64,000 nucleotides of DNA, from contig NC_085925.1 in assembly GCF_035222485.1 (NCBI RefSeq), forward strand, positions 62,001 to 126,000. The letters run 5' to 3'. This stretch comes from Podospora pseudoanserina (lineage: Eukaryota; Ascomycota; Sordariomycetes; Sordariales; Podosporaceae). The notes under the pieces are model-generated. The model saw only the letters and a program-made list of their open reading frames with translations, searched no databases and was not told where the DNA came from. How positions within the stretch are numbered: position 1 is the first letter of the stretch; each line of letters starts with the position of its first letter. This document shows, in pieces, positions 12,377 through 23,606 of the stretch. The position numbers and the translations under genes were made by a program.

Positions 12377-12780
12377 TATTACGGTTCTGGAAGATAATAG
12401 GGCTATAAAGGATTAATTAAGACTAAACCGTGCCGTCGAGCGGGGCTTACGGTCCAGATAGGCAACGGACTAATAAAATAGGGACTGGGGACCGCGGTGG
12501 GGCTCACGGTCTACGGTCCGGCATCGGCTAATTAGGAGCGGACCGAGGACCGTCTATAAGTTAACGGTCTACGGTCCACGGGATAATATATACGGAGGAA
12601 CTAGCCGGTATAGATAGATAGTTTCGCAATATATAATATAAATTATAATCGTTAGTATTTAAACTATTATAATAAAGATAAGCTATTATTATATATTATT
12701 TAGCTATACCGAATTAGGATTATTTAGAAGTACTTTTAACTAATATCCCTTTTAAAGGTTCTAGATAGGGGTTCGTTACA
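12377..12780 (+). repeat. 3' LTR of copy B
   Basis: A 404-bp LTR beginning TATTACGGTTCTGG after the polypurine tract and ending GGGGTTCGTTACA. Its last part is shared with the other LTRs. Its first half is unique and contains the repeated 14-mer ACGGTCTACGGTCC at 12506-12519 and 12564-12577. Confidence 0.75.
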
Positions 12781-12889
12781 GTATACCTTGATTACCTAAA
12801 TAAGTAAAAAGAATTCTACCGATAATATTTAAACCGGTTAAAACCTAAAATACATTTAGAAAAGCCCTATCGGGTTTTTCTAAATATAA

Positions 12890-12959
12890 AACCTTAGTAG
12901 GAATCGAACCTACGCTTTCGACGTAGTAATTAACGTACTATATATTATACTATAAGGTT
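12890..12959 (-). pseudogene. tRNA-like sequence in copy D
   Basis: A 70-nt minus-strand cloverleaf relative. Acceptor AACCTTA/TAAGGTT and T stem GTAGG/CCTAC are both fully paired although both strands of each stem carry RIP-type changes relative to copy A. The anticodon arm is degraded. Confidence 0.65.
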
Positions 12960-13110
12960 AAAAGATATAAGGAAAGTAAAATATAAGTAATGCTACGCGC
13001 CTTAGGTATTTTGGGAAATAAAAAGCGCGTTATCGGTAGTATTTAGCGCGGCGAGGAAGGAAGGACCGGCCGTACCCGGATCTAGGGAAAGATTAGGCGG
13101 CTAGTTAAAG

Positions 13111-13115
13111 CTAGC
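13111..13115. repeat. Target-site duplication of copy C, left
   Basis: CTAGC directly before TGTGACGAACC. The same five bases follow the other end of the element at 20627-20631. Confidence 0.9.
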
Positions 13116-13535
13116 TGTGACGAACCCCTATCCAGAACCTCTAAAAGGGATACTAGTCGAAGGTACTTCTAAATAATCGTGGCTCGGTGCAGCTAAATAG
13201 TACACAATAAGATATCTTAATATAAATACTAAATACTATAAATATAAGTTTAAATTATATACTACGGAACTATCTATTTATATAGCTAGTTCCTTTATAT
13301 ATATAGACCTCGTGCTAAGCCCTGATTATAATGATTATTCCGCTTATTTTTAATAATCGTAATAATCATTATAATCCTCTATAATTCCCTATTGGTTATA
13401 TTACCGCGATTACTATATTTTCTTAGTCTATTACCTATAATCGTATAGCCTTACCTTAATTAATCCTACTAGCGATTATTTATATATCTTATACCCTATA
13501 TACGGTCCGTCCTACTTATTAGCTTAACTATAATA
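13116..13535 (-). repeat. 3' LTR of copy C
   Basis: A 420-bp LTR starting TGTGACGAACCCC and ending TAACTATAATA, the RIP-altered form of TAACTGTGACA. It pairs with 20207-20626. Confidence 0.88.
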
Positions 13536-14305
13536 TAATACCCCTCCTTTTAGGTCGACGTCCCGTCGACCTAAAGCCTAAAATAATCGCTTATCGCCTA
13601 CTTTTATTTACTTATAAGTCCTTCTCTTTTCCTTATCGCTACGATATTTAACTCTTATAGATTTTTTAGGTCCTTATAACCCTTTTCCCTACGCGTTAAT
13701 CCGTAATATCGTCGTCGCTTAGCCCTAGCTACTTTTATTAACCTTAAAGGTTTTATTGTTATATTTTATTCGTTTTATACCGCTTATAACTTAACTTATT
13801 ACCTTTATAAGCGTTTTTCTTATTACGGTAAGTATATACGTTAAGGCTGTACTTACGACGTATCGGGTACTCTTACTATTATAAGTCGGTTAGTCCGTCT
13901 CTCTTTCGATACTCCGTTTAACCTTATTTAATCGAGTACTTAATTACCGAGTATTATCGTTTATCTTTAAAGGAACTAGTTACCGAGAAACGATTTTTAA
14001 ACGTTTACCGTAAAGCCAAAAAGGCTACGCGTAAAGCGTAAGAAGCCGTTACGTATTTATTTTACTTTCGCTAGTAGAAACGATATTTTTCGGAGCGGAG
14101 TGCCGCTATTATTAGCGAGGTAATACCTACGCTCGATTCTCTTATTATTACTACTCCTAATACCGACCCCTTCTCCTAGCTTCCCATTTTATTTAACTAA
14201 CTATTTTCTAACTTTAATACCGATTTTAATATGGCCGGTCCTTCCTTCCTATCCGCGTAAAATACTATTAATAGTATACCTTTCCTTTCCTAAGGTAGTT
14301 AAAGC
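13536..14305 (+). pseudogene. Antisense segment of copy C with Cys/coiled-coil remnants
   Basis: The plus strand between the LTR and the tRNA-like sequence encodes pieces such as GCTYDVSG (near 13845) and a basic helix VYRKAKKATRKA (near 14010). It then has Pro/Thr/Ser-rich sequence similar in layout to the antisense ORF of copy A. Stops interrupt it and the product is unknown. The primary sequence differs from copy A, so these are related layouts rather than identical genes. Confidence 0.4.
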
Positions 14306-14344
14306 GTATAGTATTATTTATATTTAGTCCCCTTTATACCTTTT

Positions 14345-14414
14345 AACCTTATAGTATAGTATATAATACGTCGATTATTACGTTGGAGGCGTAGGTTCGA
14401 TTCCTATTAAGGTT
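14345..14414 (+). pseudogene. tRNA-like sequence in copy C
   Basis: A 70-nt counterpart of 929-998. The B-box-like GGTTCGATTCCTAT is retained. The acceptor ends AACCTTA/TTAAGGTT still pair after RIP. Confidence 0.65.
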
Positions 14415-14539
14415 TTCTTAGCTCTATTTTATAGTTATTTAGCTATAGGCTAGGGCTAAGTCTTTTTATTTACTTAGGTTTTGGCCGGTCCGGATATCGT
14501 TAATGGAATTCCTTTTACTTATTTAAGTAATTAAAATAT

Positions 14540-17500
14540 ATTTATAGTTTCTATAAATTATTTATAGTTAAATATCTTAATTAATTAATTAAATACTTTA
14601 ATTTACCTTTATTAAACTATAAATCTAATATCTTTTTTATATCGTACTTTTTTTCTTTATTTTCCGCTATTGCTTATATATTAGCCTTACTTACTTATAG
14701 TACGGGCTTTAGAAGTAAAATATAGAAAGTATATAACCGTAGACGTATCGTATAGGGTAGCTTTAGTTTAAATACCGTCTCCGATATTTTTCTTTTAACC
14801 TTAAACGGGCCTACTTTTTTATAGTCTAGCTTTTTACTAGGTCTTTTAGTATATAAATTATATATAAAAAGGAATATTATATCCCCTCCTTTAAAGTAAG
14901 GTCCCTCGAGCTTTTTAATATTATAGTATTTCCGTATCCTTTCCTTTATAAATTCTAGTTCTTACTTAAGCTTACCGTAAAATATATATATTTTATTTAC
15001 TTTAACCCTAGCCTTAAGTACCTTAACCGCAGGTCCTTACCGTAGGTCTACCTTATAGCCGAAGTTCGCGAAAAACAGTATAGCTTTAATCGTTTTAGTT
15101 AGCGATATATTATATATTAACTATACTATAGATAATAGTTTAACCTAATCGTCCTATTCGAAATTAATATAATTCCGTAAATATTATTTTACGATTTAAT
15201 TAAATTATTTTATCTAACCGTCCGTCTAAGGGTAATAGGCCGAAGATACTTTATTTATTATCTTTAGCTTCGTTATTAACGCTTTTTAAAATTTCGATAC
15301 GAACTTAATATCGCGGTTTATAATAAACTCCTTTAGCTATATATATATTAATGTAATATACTATAGTACTATATTCGTTAGTTATTTTACCGATTAGGTT
15401 TCCTTATAAGGTAAGAAATATATTTATTTAGTAAACCTATTAACTATCGTTAATATACTATCGTACTTAATACCGGTTACCGTATCTTTAGACTTTAATA
15501 ATTTAATAATAAAGTTTATCGTAATTAAACTCTATAGCTATTCTATTACCGGTAATAGCTTTAGAAATCTATAAGGCTTATACTTCGTAACTTTTATTCT
15601 CTCGCACGTATAGTATAATTAAATAGTTTCTTTAACGTCGTACTTAATCCTTAGCTAATTAAAGTACTGCTTAATCTTTTCTATAGTTTTAGCGATACCT
15701 ATATATCCTCCGAACTTTAATACGTAAATCTTTATTATTAATACCGTTTTATTACCTAGCCTTACGTACGTTCGGTTCTTATATTATAATTTTCCTTAAC
15801 TATTTTTCTAGATACCCTATAGCTTTAGCTTTTCCTATTAGTATTACTTTATAATATCGTTACTTAACTTCTTTTAATATTTATTAAAAATAATTTTTTT
15901 ATAATATATTATATAATACTTTATTTACGGTTATAGTAGATACTTAAGAGTACTATTAGCGCCTCCTTAAATAATAATAGTAACTCTCTAGGTATATCTT
16001 TATAGTAGTTGGCTCGCCGGTTAAGTACGTTTACCTTAGCGTTCTCCGAACCTTTTTTATAATTAATTTAGAAATTAAATTCCGAGAGAAACTCTAACTA
16101 TCGTATTTACCGCGCGTTAAAGACTTTTATAATAGTAAAATACTATAGATTTTTATAGTCCGTATAAACCTATATTTTATACTTAATACCGTTAAGGTAT
16201 AGCCTCTATTCCTCGAACGTTTTAATAATAGCGAATAATTTTTTATTATAGATTAAGTAGTTTTAACGTACTTTATTAAGCTTTTTCGAAAAGAAAGTTA
16301 CCGGGTATAGTTTACCGTTATTGTCTTACTACTTTAATTATTTACCGATAGTATAGTCTAATATATTTACTTTAACCTTAAATAGTTAACTAGGGTTTAA
16401 TAATTTAAGTATTAGGTCCTTCAGAATAGTTTTTTTTAACTTCTAAAAGGCCTACTCCTTTTCCTACCCTTACCGGAACTCTATATCCTTTTTAATTAAA
16501 TAGTTAAGTAGCTTCGTAATACTTACGTAGCCCCGGATAAATATTTAATAAAAGTTTATAAACCTTAAGAATTCCTTAACGTATATTTATAATTATAGTA
16601 TAGGCTAATCCTTTACTATTATAATTTTTCCCGGTTCTATACGAACCTTACTTAGCGATATTAAATATCTTAAATATACTATTTTCTATACGTAAAACTC
16701 GCTCTTTTCTTTATTAACGGAAAGTCCGGCTCCGTATAACGCATTAAGTATCTCTCGTATATATCGCTTATATTTTTTTAAAATACGTAAGTAAATAAAA
16801 ACGTTATCGAGATAGTATACTATTATTTTATCGAGGTACTTCCGTATAATATAGTTAACGAGAGATTAGAATGTTATAGGCGTATTAGTTAACCTAAATA
16901 GTATTATAAAATACTTAAAATAATTATAAAGTATATAAAACGCTATTTTTTATTCGTTTCCTTTTTTAATCCGTATATAGGTATATTCGATAGGCATATT
17001 TAAATATATAAAGTATCGCGCCCTTATTAGTTAATTCCGTAACCTAAATATTAACGGTAGCGGGTAATTATTTTTTACCGTTTCGTTATTTAGTTACCGG
17101 TAGTTTATATATAGTCGTAAGCTACCGTCCTTTTTCGGTACGAAGAATACGAGGTATCCTATTAGCGATATAGACTCCCTAATATATCCTTTCTTTAAGT
17201 TTTCGTTTAAGTACTTCCGTAGCTCCTTACTTTACTTATCATTAATATAATAGACTTTAAATAACCGTAACTTAGCTCTTTCTTTTAACTTAATTTCGTA
17301 GTCCTACGGTCTTCGCTTTAGAAACTCCTTTAAATACTTGCCCGTAAAGGCTAGGTATCCTCGATATTCTATTAATACCGCCTTTTTCTTACCTTTCTCC
17401 ACGTTATTATAGTAAGCGTATTTATTAACCTCCAATATCTTTACTAACGTCGTTAACCCTACTTCTTCGATTTTACCGCCTATATCGATAAAATATATTA

Positions 17501-20100
17501 TTATTTCCTATATTCCTCACGGTAGTACCGTAAAGGGTATTTATCTTATACTTTACTCCGTATATACTCCTAATCTTTTATCGTTAGTTAGATACTTTTA
17601 AAGCTCTTTTAATCGTAAGTAATTACTATCCCTTTAATCGATATCTAGATTATAGTCTTTATATTATAATTACTTTAGGATTATATCTTTCGAGGGTCCT
17701 ATATTTATAATATTAAATATAATTAATATTATTTTTCCTTCGATTATAATATCTAGAGGTAATATCTCCCTATAGACCTTTTACGTAGGAAATAAACCTT
17801 ATATAACTATCTATTTTTTCTTTTTCTTTTATAGTATATAGGCTTAATATACGAACTATAGCGAAATTAAGTTCGTTTCCGTACTACCGTTTACTAGTAC
17901 TACTGCCTAGAGATCCCTTTATCGTATAGTAACTTAAAAGCGTTTATCTTTTTTACTTTTTCCTTATATAGTAACGACTTTATTAACGAGCACCGGGTCG
18001 TTATCCTATACCTTTGCCTTACGTTAATACTTTTAAAAATATCGTTTGTAGTCCGTTAGAGGTTAACAGCTCCCGCGAAGGGCCGTAAGTTATTTCTTAA
18101 ACGGTTATATCGTTTAAAAGTATCTTTTTACCCCGGGTTATTTAATAATATAAAGTCTTTTAACTATACCCGCCTAATTTCCTTTTATCTTCCGTCTCTA
18201 GTATTCTCTTATATTTATACTCGATAGTAATTCTTTTACTTAGTCTTAAGCGTCTTAGCTTAATAATATTACTTAACCTTCTCCCGTAAGTATATAACGT
18301 AATCTAGGCTTAGGCACTATCCTAGTATTATTTTTTTCTATAAATATACATTATTATTTATATTTTAACCGTTTACGTACTCGACGTAATACCTTATATA
18401 CCTTAGTACGATCTATATAACCTAAAGGCTATTCTTTAGTTTAATCGGGTCCTAAACCTTCTATAAAACGTAATCGTTTAGGTCCTTCTATTAGGCCTTT
18501 TCCTATTAAGCTATAGTCCTTCTAACTAACTATAGTTTACCCTTCTTACTTACCTTACGTACCGGCTAATAGCTATATAGTAACTTACTTTAGTAATACT
18601 CTATATATTTATATATAATATACTGGAATTAAAGTACTTTCTAATACTCCGGATATTTAAAATAAAGCTATACCGTATTTCCCTTATAGGATATATATTA
18701 TATAGGTATTAATATATCCTTTAGTAACTTCGCGATCCTAATACTAACGACTTTCCTACCTTTCTAATACTTTTCTTAGCTTTTATATAAAAGCTTTATA
18801 GGCTATAATATATTTTATAAAATAGTAATTCTATATTTACTATATTACTTTTTTAATATCGTTTACTTAATAGGTCCTTACGTAAAACCTTTATCTTTAG
18901 CGACTTCCGTAGTAATTTCCGTAGCGATCTATATTAATTAATTTTATAATATCTATATTTAAAAATCTCCTTTTTTATACTTTACCTTTAACCTTTTTAA
19001 AGCTTCCTTTACTTCCTAGAACTCTATATCTTTTTATTTAGCGTATTAGTTAGAGTTTTCCTCGGAGCTTACCGTTCCGCTTTACTAATACTCGATAGCT
19101 ACTACCTTTATAACCCTCGGTCCTTTCGATATAGTAATTAATGCGACTTCCTTTTTTTATTTAAGCCGTTTAAGTATTTTATAGTTCTTTTTAAAGTATC
19201 CTACCTTACTATAATTAAAATACTTAAGGTTATTTCTGCCTTAGCCCCGGCCTTATAGTCTCTATTACTATATAGCGTCGACCTCTATTAGTCTTACGTA
19301 TATAGTACCGGAGTAGCTAATATTAAAATATCTTTTCTTTTATTTATCGTTAGAACGGTTATTACCGAAGTATCCTTTATTATTATTATTACTATAGTAA
19401 TCCTTATTACCTTTTTTCTCTATATACCGCTAGAACTACTAATCGTCGATCCAAATAATTATAGCGATATACTTATTAATAGTATTAGGCCTTAACTCTT
19501 TATATAACTTATCTTTTACCTTTTCCTTAAGGCTATTATAAAAGAGTTATATTAACCCCTTATCGTTAATGGTATTACGTAGGCTATCGATCTTAAATAA
19601 AGCTATGTAATTAGCCGTTAAGCGCGTTTAACGTAGGTTTATAAGCCTTTCCTACGCGCGCCTTACCTTATCGTACTCCCTAAATACTTCCTTAAGCTTA
19701 ATCTTAAAGATACAATAACTTTCGAAATATTCTACGGTAATCTTTTTTTAGTTTTCCGGCTTTTATTTATAATAATTATCGAGGATAGGCTTAAACTATA
19801 CGAAAGCCCTATCCTTAAGTCTAATAGCCGCGAAAATTACTTTTAACTCTTTATTAATAAACTAGTCTAAGTAATAATAAAAATAGGTTTTAAGCTAGAT
19901 TAAGAATCCTTTAAGCTCTACCTTTCCTCCTCTATAGCGCTCCGGTACCGGGAACTTAACGGTTAATTTAGGTACGGTCGTAATAGTAATAATCTATTTC
20001 CGGGTTTACTAAACCTCTTCCTTAAGCTCCCTAAGGCGCTTAACGACCTATTTTATAGTAGTAAGTACAGGTCTGGTACTAATAGAAGGTCCTTCGCTAC
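14540..20100 (-). pseudogene. gag-pol of copy C, RIP-killed
   Basis: Minus-strand gag to chromodomain, with the same order and motifs as copy A. RT is best preserved (PKKDGSLRLYINYR, then NYPLPLIF, near 17060-17140). It is saturated with stops and gives no product. Confidence 0.8.
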
Positions 20101-20206
20101 CTAGGCTAAGCGGGACGCCTCCTATCTAAATATTCTTAGGTCCGGCTATAGTAATAAAAAAATACTTTTAATTTATTCGTAATAAAGTTAAAGTAAGTAT
20201 ATAACG

Positions 20207-20626
20207 TATAACGAACCTCTATCTAGAACCTCTAAAAGGAATACTAATCGAAGGTATTTCTAAATAATCGTAGCTCGGTATAGCTAAATAATATATAATA
20301 AAATATCTTAATATAAATATTAAATACCGTAAATATAAGCTTAAATTACATACTGCGGAACTATCTATCTATATAGCTAGTTCCTCTATATATATAGACC
20401 TCGTGCTAAGCCCTAATTATAGTAATTATTCCGCTTATTTTTAATAATCGTAATAATCGCTATGATCCTCCATAACTCTTTATTGGTTATATTGCCGCGA
20501 TCACTATGTTTTCCTAGTCTATTGCCTATAATCGCGTAGCCTTGCCCTAATTGGTCCTACTAGCGATTGTCTGTGCGTCTTATGCCCCGCACACGGTCCG
20601 TCCTGCCTATTAGCTTAACTGTGACA
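20207..20626 (-). repeat. 5' LTR of copy C
   Basis: A 420-bp LTR beginning TATAACGAACCTC and ending TAGCTTAACTGTGACA. The final ~70 bp keep CpA/TpG while the matching part of the left LTR (13470-13535) has lost them. Confidence 0.88.
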
Positions 20627-21759
20627 CTAGCGGGGGAATTAAAGGCTATACTAGGATCTAAGGAAGCGACTTTAACCGCTTCCTAATCTACTACTCTAAA
20701 AGTATTTATTAACTAAGCCTGGCTAATAAGATACTACTTTTAGGAAGGGTCTATAAGAAATAATATACTATTAGCCTTATCTAAAGACTTTATACTTCGA
20801 CGGAAGAGCTCGGAACCTTAGTTACGTATCGACGTACGCTACTTACGTAAGCGAGTTAAAGTACTTAACGTTTCGGCTAGTAAGTTCTCTTTTATAGTTA
20901 TCTCGTTATTAATCTTCTTTTATTTTAATAAGTTTTTAATTATTACGGTTATTAGTAAAGGACGTACGACTATAGTACCCGGGTATATACGGGAGTCAGC
21001 TACGTTCGGACTATTATATAGCTTACCTACTCGAACGTAGTTCGAGCAACGGTTTAACCCCTCTTTTATAATATAGCGCCCTTAAGGCTTCGCGCGTTAA
21101 TAGCGGGAGTAAAATATAATTTCGACACCGTCCTAGTTAATAGAATTAAAAAGAACTATTCGTTTACGGATAATATTACGGTAGCGTTTCTCTACGCGCC
21201 CCGATATAGTTAGTAACGCTAAAGTAGAAAAGAAGGAGGAGATATATATGTGGTAGAAGAAAAGAAAGAAGCGCCAGGGTATAAAGAATAGTAGTAGCGT
21301 ATCTTTCGGGACGAAAGATAAGGAAGGGAGGCATTATATTACAGACTAACTATATAGTAAGCCAGGATAGAGACTGCAGCCGGCCGTAGTGGCCAATTAG
21401 GTAGGAGGAAACAACGGACCTGCAGGACAGTAGGGCGCTTACTCTTAGCAGAAGTGAGCCGGCTTACCTGGCTCACTAGTAAGCGTAGTAAGCTAGGACG
21501 GATCACCAGGCTCACTAGTAAGCGTAGTAAGCTAAGTACGGAAGTACCTGGAGGATAGAGGTTTATATATACGAAGGAACTGGCTAGTATAGATAAATAG
21601 TTCCGTAGTATATAATATAAATTATAATCGTTAGTATTTAAACTATTATAATAGAGATAAGCCATTATTATATACTATTTAGCTATACCGAACTAGGATT
21701 ATTTAGAAGTACCTTTAACTAGTATCCCTTTCAGAGATTCTAGATAGGGGTTCGTCACA
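20627..21759 (+). mobile_element. Copy D, right piece with 3' LTR
   Basis: Begins with the second CTAGC and holds D's non-pol segment (20632-21336), ending in a polypurine tract AGGAAGGGAGG at 21321-21331 and then the 3' LTR. Joined to 12781-13115 by removing copy C and one CTAGC, it is colinear with copy B. Confidence 0.75.
21337..21759 (+). repeat. 3' LTR of copy D
   Basis: A 423-bp LTR starting TATTACAGACTAAC and ending GGGGTTCGTCACA. The first half is barely RIP-altered and carries two ~39-bp tandem units with GGCTCACTAGTAAGCGTAGT starting at 21470 and 21509. The second half matches the LTRs of A, B and C. Confidence 0.8.
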
Positions 21760-22195
21760 AATAATCCCGATTATTAATTATAAAGTAAATTCCGTAAAGA
21801 AAATATAGTAGCTCTTTGAAAATAATTTTAAATATTTAAGTAATATATTTAAGTTAAAGAATAATACGAAGAAAGGACTAATTATTATAAAATAGCAAAA
21901 TATAAAAAATATTAAAATAGAAAATATTTAATATATATAAATTATTTTTATTTTTATACTATTTTAATAACGATATTAGTATATAGTACCATTAATAAAG
22001 AATTCCTTTTTAATATTTCTATATTACTAGTTTAAATCTCTCCAACTCTTCTTTAGATACTCCAGTATTTGCTAACAGGCGATGGCGGATTATTAGCGGA
22101 TAGAATAGTTAATATATTAAATATTATCCAGTATAGTTAGATATCTATTTTTTCTTATTGTAGAGCCTGGAGTTTAAATTAAGGGACGACTGTAT
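21760..22195. mobile_element. Possible end of a RIP-altered DNA transposon
   Basis: AT-rich sequence directly after copy D. Its right edge, read on minus, starts ACAGTCGTCCCTTAATTT next to a TA dinucleotide, which resembles a terminal inverted repeat of a Tc1/mariner (pogo/Fot-like) element with TA target site. No matching left terminus is visible, as expected if D cut the element. No transposase frame is readable. It could also be a MITE or unrelated AT-rich spacer. Confidence 0.3.
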
Positions 22196-23606
22196 TTTTT
22201 AAAGGACTTTAGACGTTAATGAGGGTACTGGGCTTCGGTAACAATGTGAAGTTCTATGATGGTAGCGCTCAGGAATGGAGTCGTCACTTTGATATGAAGA
22301 TCTAGGGTTAGGGTTTCGAATGCCAAGTCTCAGGAGGTGCAGATTGTGGCCTGTGCGCGTCAAGTACGCAATGGTGGGGCCGGACGTGGATATAGTTGTC
22401 ATCTAATCTAATCATCTGATCTTATCAAGGCATTCCGCGCATCATTGCCTGTGATTGACAGCGCATCATCCATGCATATCCCGTCAAAAGACAAAGTCCA
22501 AACATCGCACACAGCCGAGGTAATGATTTGGCGATTGTTGAGCAAGTGGCCGACCTCCTCCGTTCCAATGGCCGCACGACCGTTTCGTTTCTAATCCATG
22601 CAAGGTTGATTATTCTCCGAACTGTGGCACTTTTTGTTAAAAGGCAAGTGCATGAATCCAGCCACAGGGACTAGCGAGTTCTATCTCAGAAAGGCATTGA
22701 TTGCTATGGAATGTGCCAAAATAGTGTATGGCATCACCGTTTTGAGTCTCTTGCATCGGCGTGATATACCTATCTGGCGCTGGAAGTTTCACCAAAGCCC
22801 ATGATGGTCGGGTGTCAATCGGTAACCAGAATGCTACACTGACGGAAGGACGTTCCAGCGGCCCTACCTCCTACCGCACGAACCTACACAGCGGCACAGT
22901 TACATTGAGCTTTGTTGGAAAAGTCTTGGAAAGGAGCGTGAATGATACAGGCCAAGGATACCACTAGTCCAGCACTACTGCATTTCCAAACTTCGAATCA
23001 TCATCTTTGCCACCAATATAAAAACAAACCCTGTTTCAAGAAACATTTGTTCGTCGAGGGAAATGGACACGGGGAATAAAAGGTTGGTGGTCCCGAATAC
23101 CATGAATTAAACTATAAGACTGCCACCAGGAGACATAACGGCTCTTCATCAAGTGGATTATTAGATAATGATACCCATTTTAAAACAGTCGAGGAAGTAT
23201 TGGTTGTGTTTTACATACCCAGAAGAGCTATCATGCGCAATTGGCTCTTGACTTTGGTCTCCCAACTGTTCTCCTTTTCCCATGTCGTATGATTTGGGGC
23301 TATGGTCCACGGATTTGAGGTTAGTCTTAAGTCTAAAGTCCTCGACAGGATGACAAGTTGATTGGAGGAAAGCTTCATCGTTCCTTCGTGTCAAATATGC
23401 AGCAATGGTAACGACCTTAGAAGATAAGAGGTACGCCTTTCAAGATACTTAATATACCTTAAAAGATCATTGTTAAATGTGAAAAGGGGGCTAATAGGTC
23501 TTGGAGAATGTCAAGTAAGTATATGTATGAAAAGCCATGGTTTATTTCCCTAATTTCCTGTCTTTAAAGCTGTGTGGTGTTGCCCATTCACTGATCAACA
23601 AAACGC
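22196..23606. other. Boundary and intergenic region, no gene recognised
   Basis: Base composition changes sharply here from RIP-altered AT-rich DNA to about 50% GC. The short open frames are unlike coding sequence. This stretch includes the 3' flank of the minus-strand regulator that follows. Confidence 0.6.

Larger units (their letters stand above)
7193..12780 (+). mobile_element. Ty3/gypsy chromovirus copy B, 5' part missing from the window
   Basis: This plus-strand element is related to A and C. It starts abruptly at 7193 inside gag (GAAAGTCGTTAATATTAG, the reverse complement of a stretch near 5280 in copy A). This fits A having inserted into B, with the remainder of B left of the window. 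It continues through protease, RT, integrase and chromodomain, then a non-pol segment with a tRNA-like sequence, and ends in an LTR at 12780. Confidence 0.8.
12781..13115 (+). mobile_element. Copy D, left piece (between B and C)
   Basis: The sequence starting GTATACCTTGATTACC parallels copy B from about 11405, just after the chromodomain, and includes a tRNA-like sequence. It stops at 13115 where complete copy C begins. The continuation lies at 20627-21759. B therefore inserted just downstream of D's chromodomain, and C inserted further downstream. Confidence 0.75.
13116..20626 (-). mobile_element. Complete Ty3/gypsy chromovirus copy C (7511 bp), RIP-degraded
   Basis: The element is flanked by the 5-bp target duplication CTAGC (13111-13115 and 20627-20631) and has two 420-bp LTRs, 13116-13535 and 20207-20626. 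Pol is on the minus strand. RT near 17060-17140 reads FFVPKKDGSLRLYINYR, and the chromodomain lies near 14540-14680. This is the only copy whose two ends and target duplication can all be seen, so it anchors the nesting order. Confidence 0.9.

Noticed and set aside
21339-21665. 108-codon minus-strand ORF
   Set aside because: It lies wholly inside the copy D LTR, with Leu/Ser repeats that come from the U3 tandem units.
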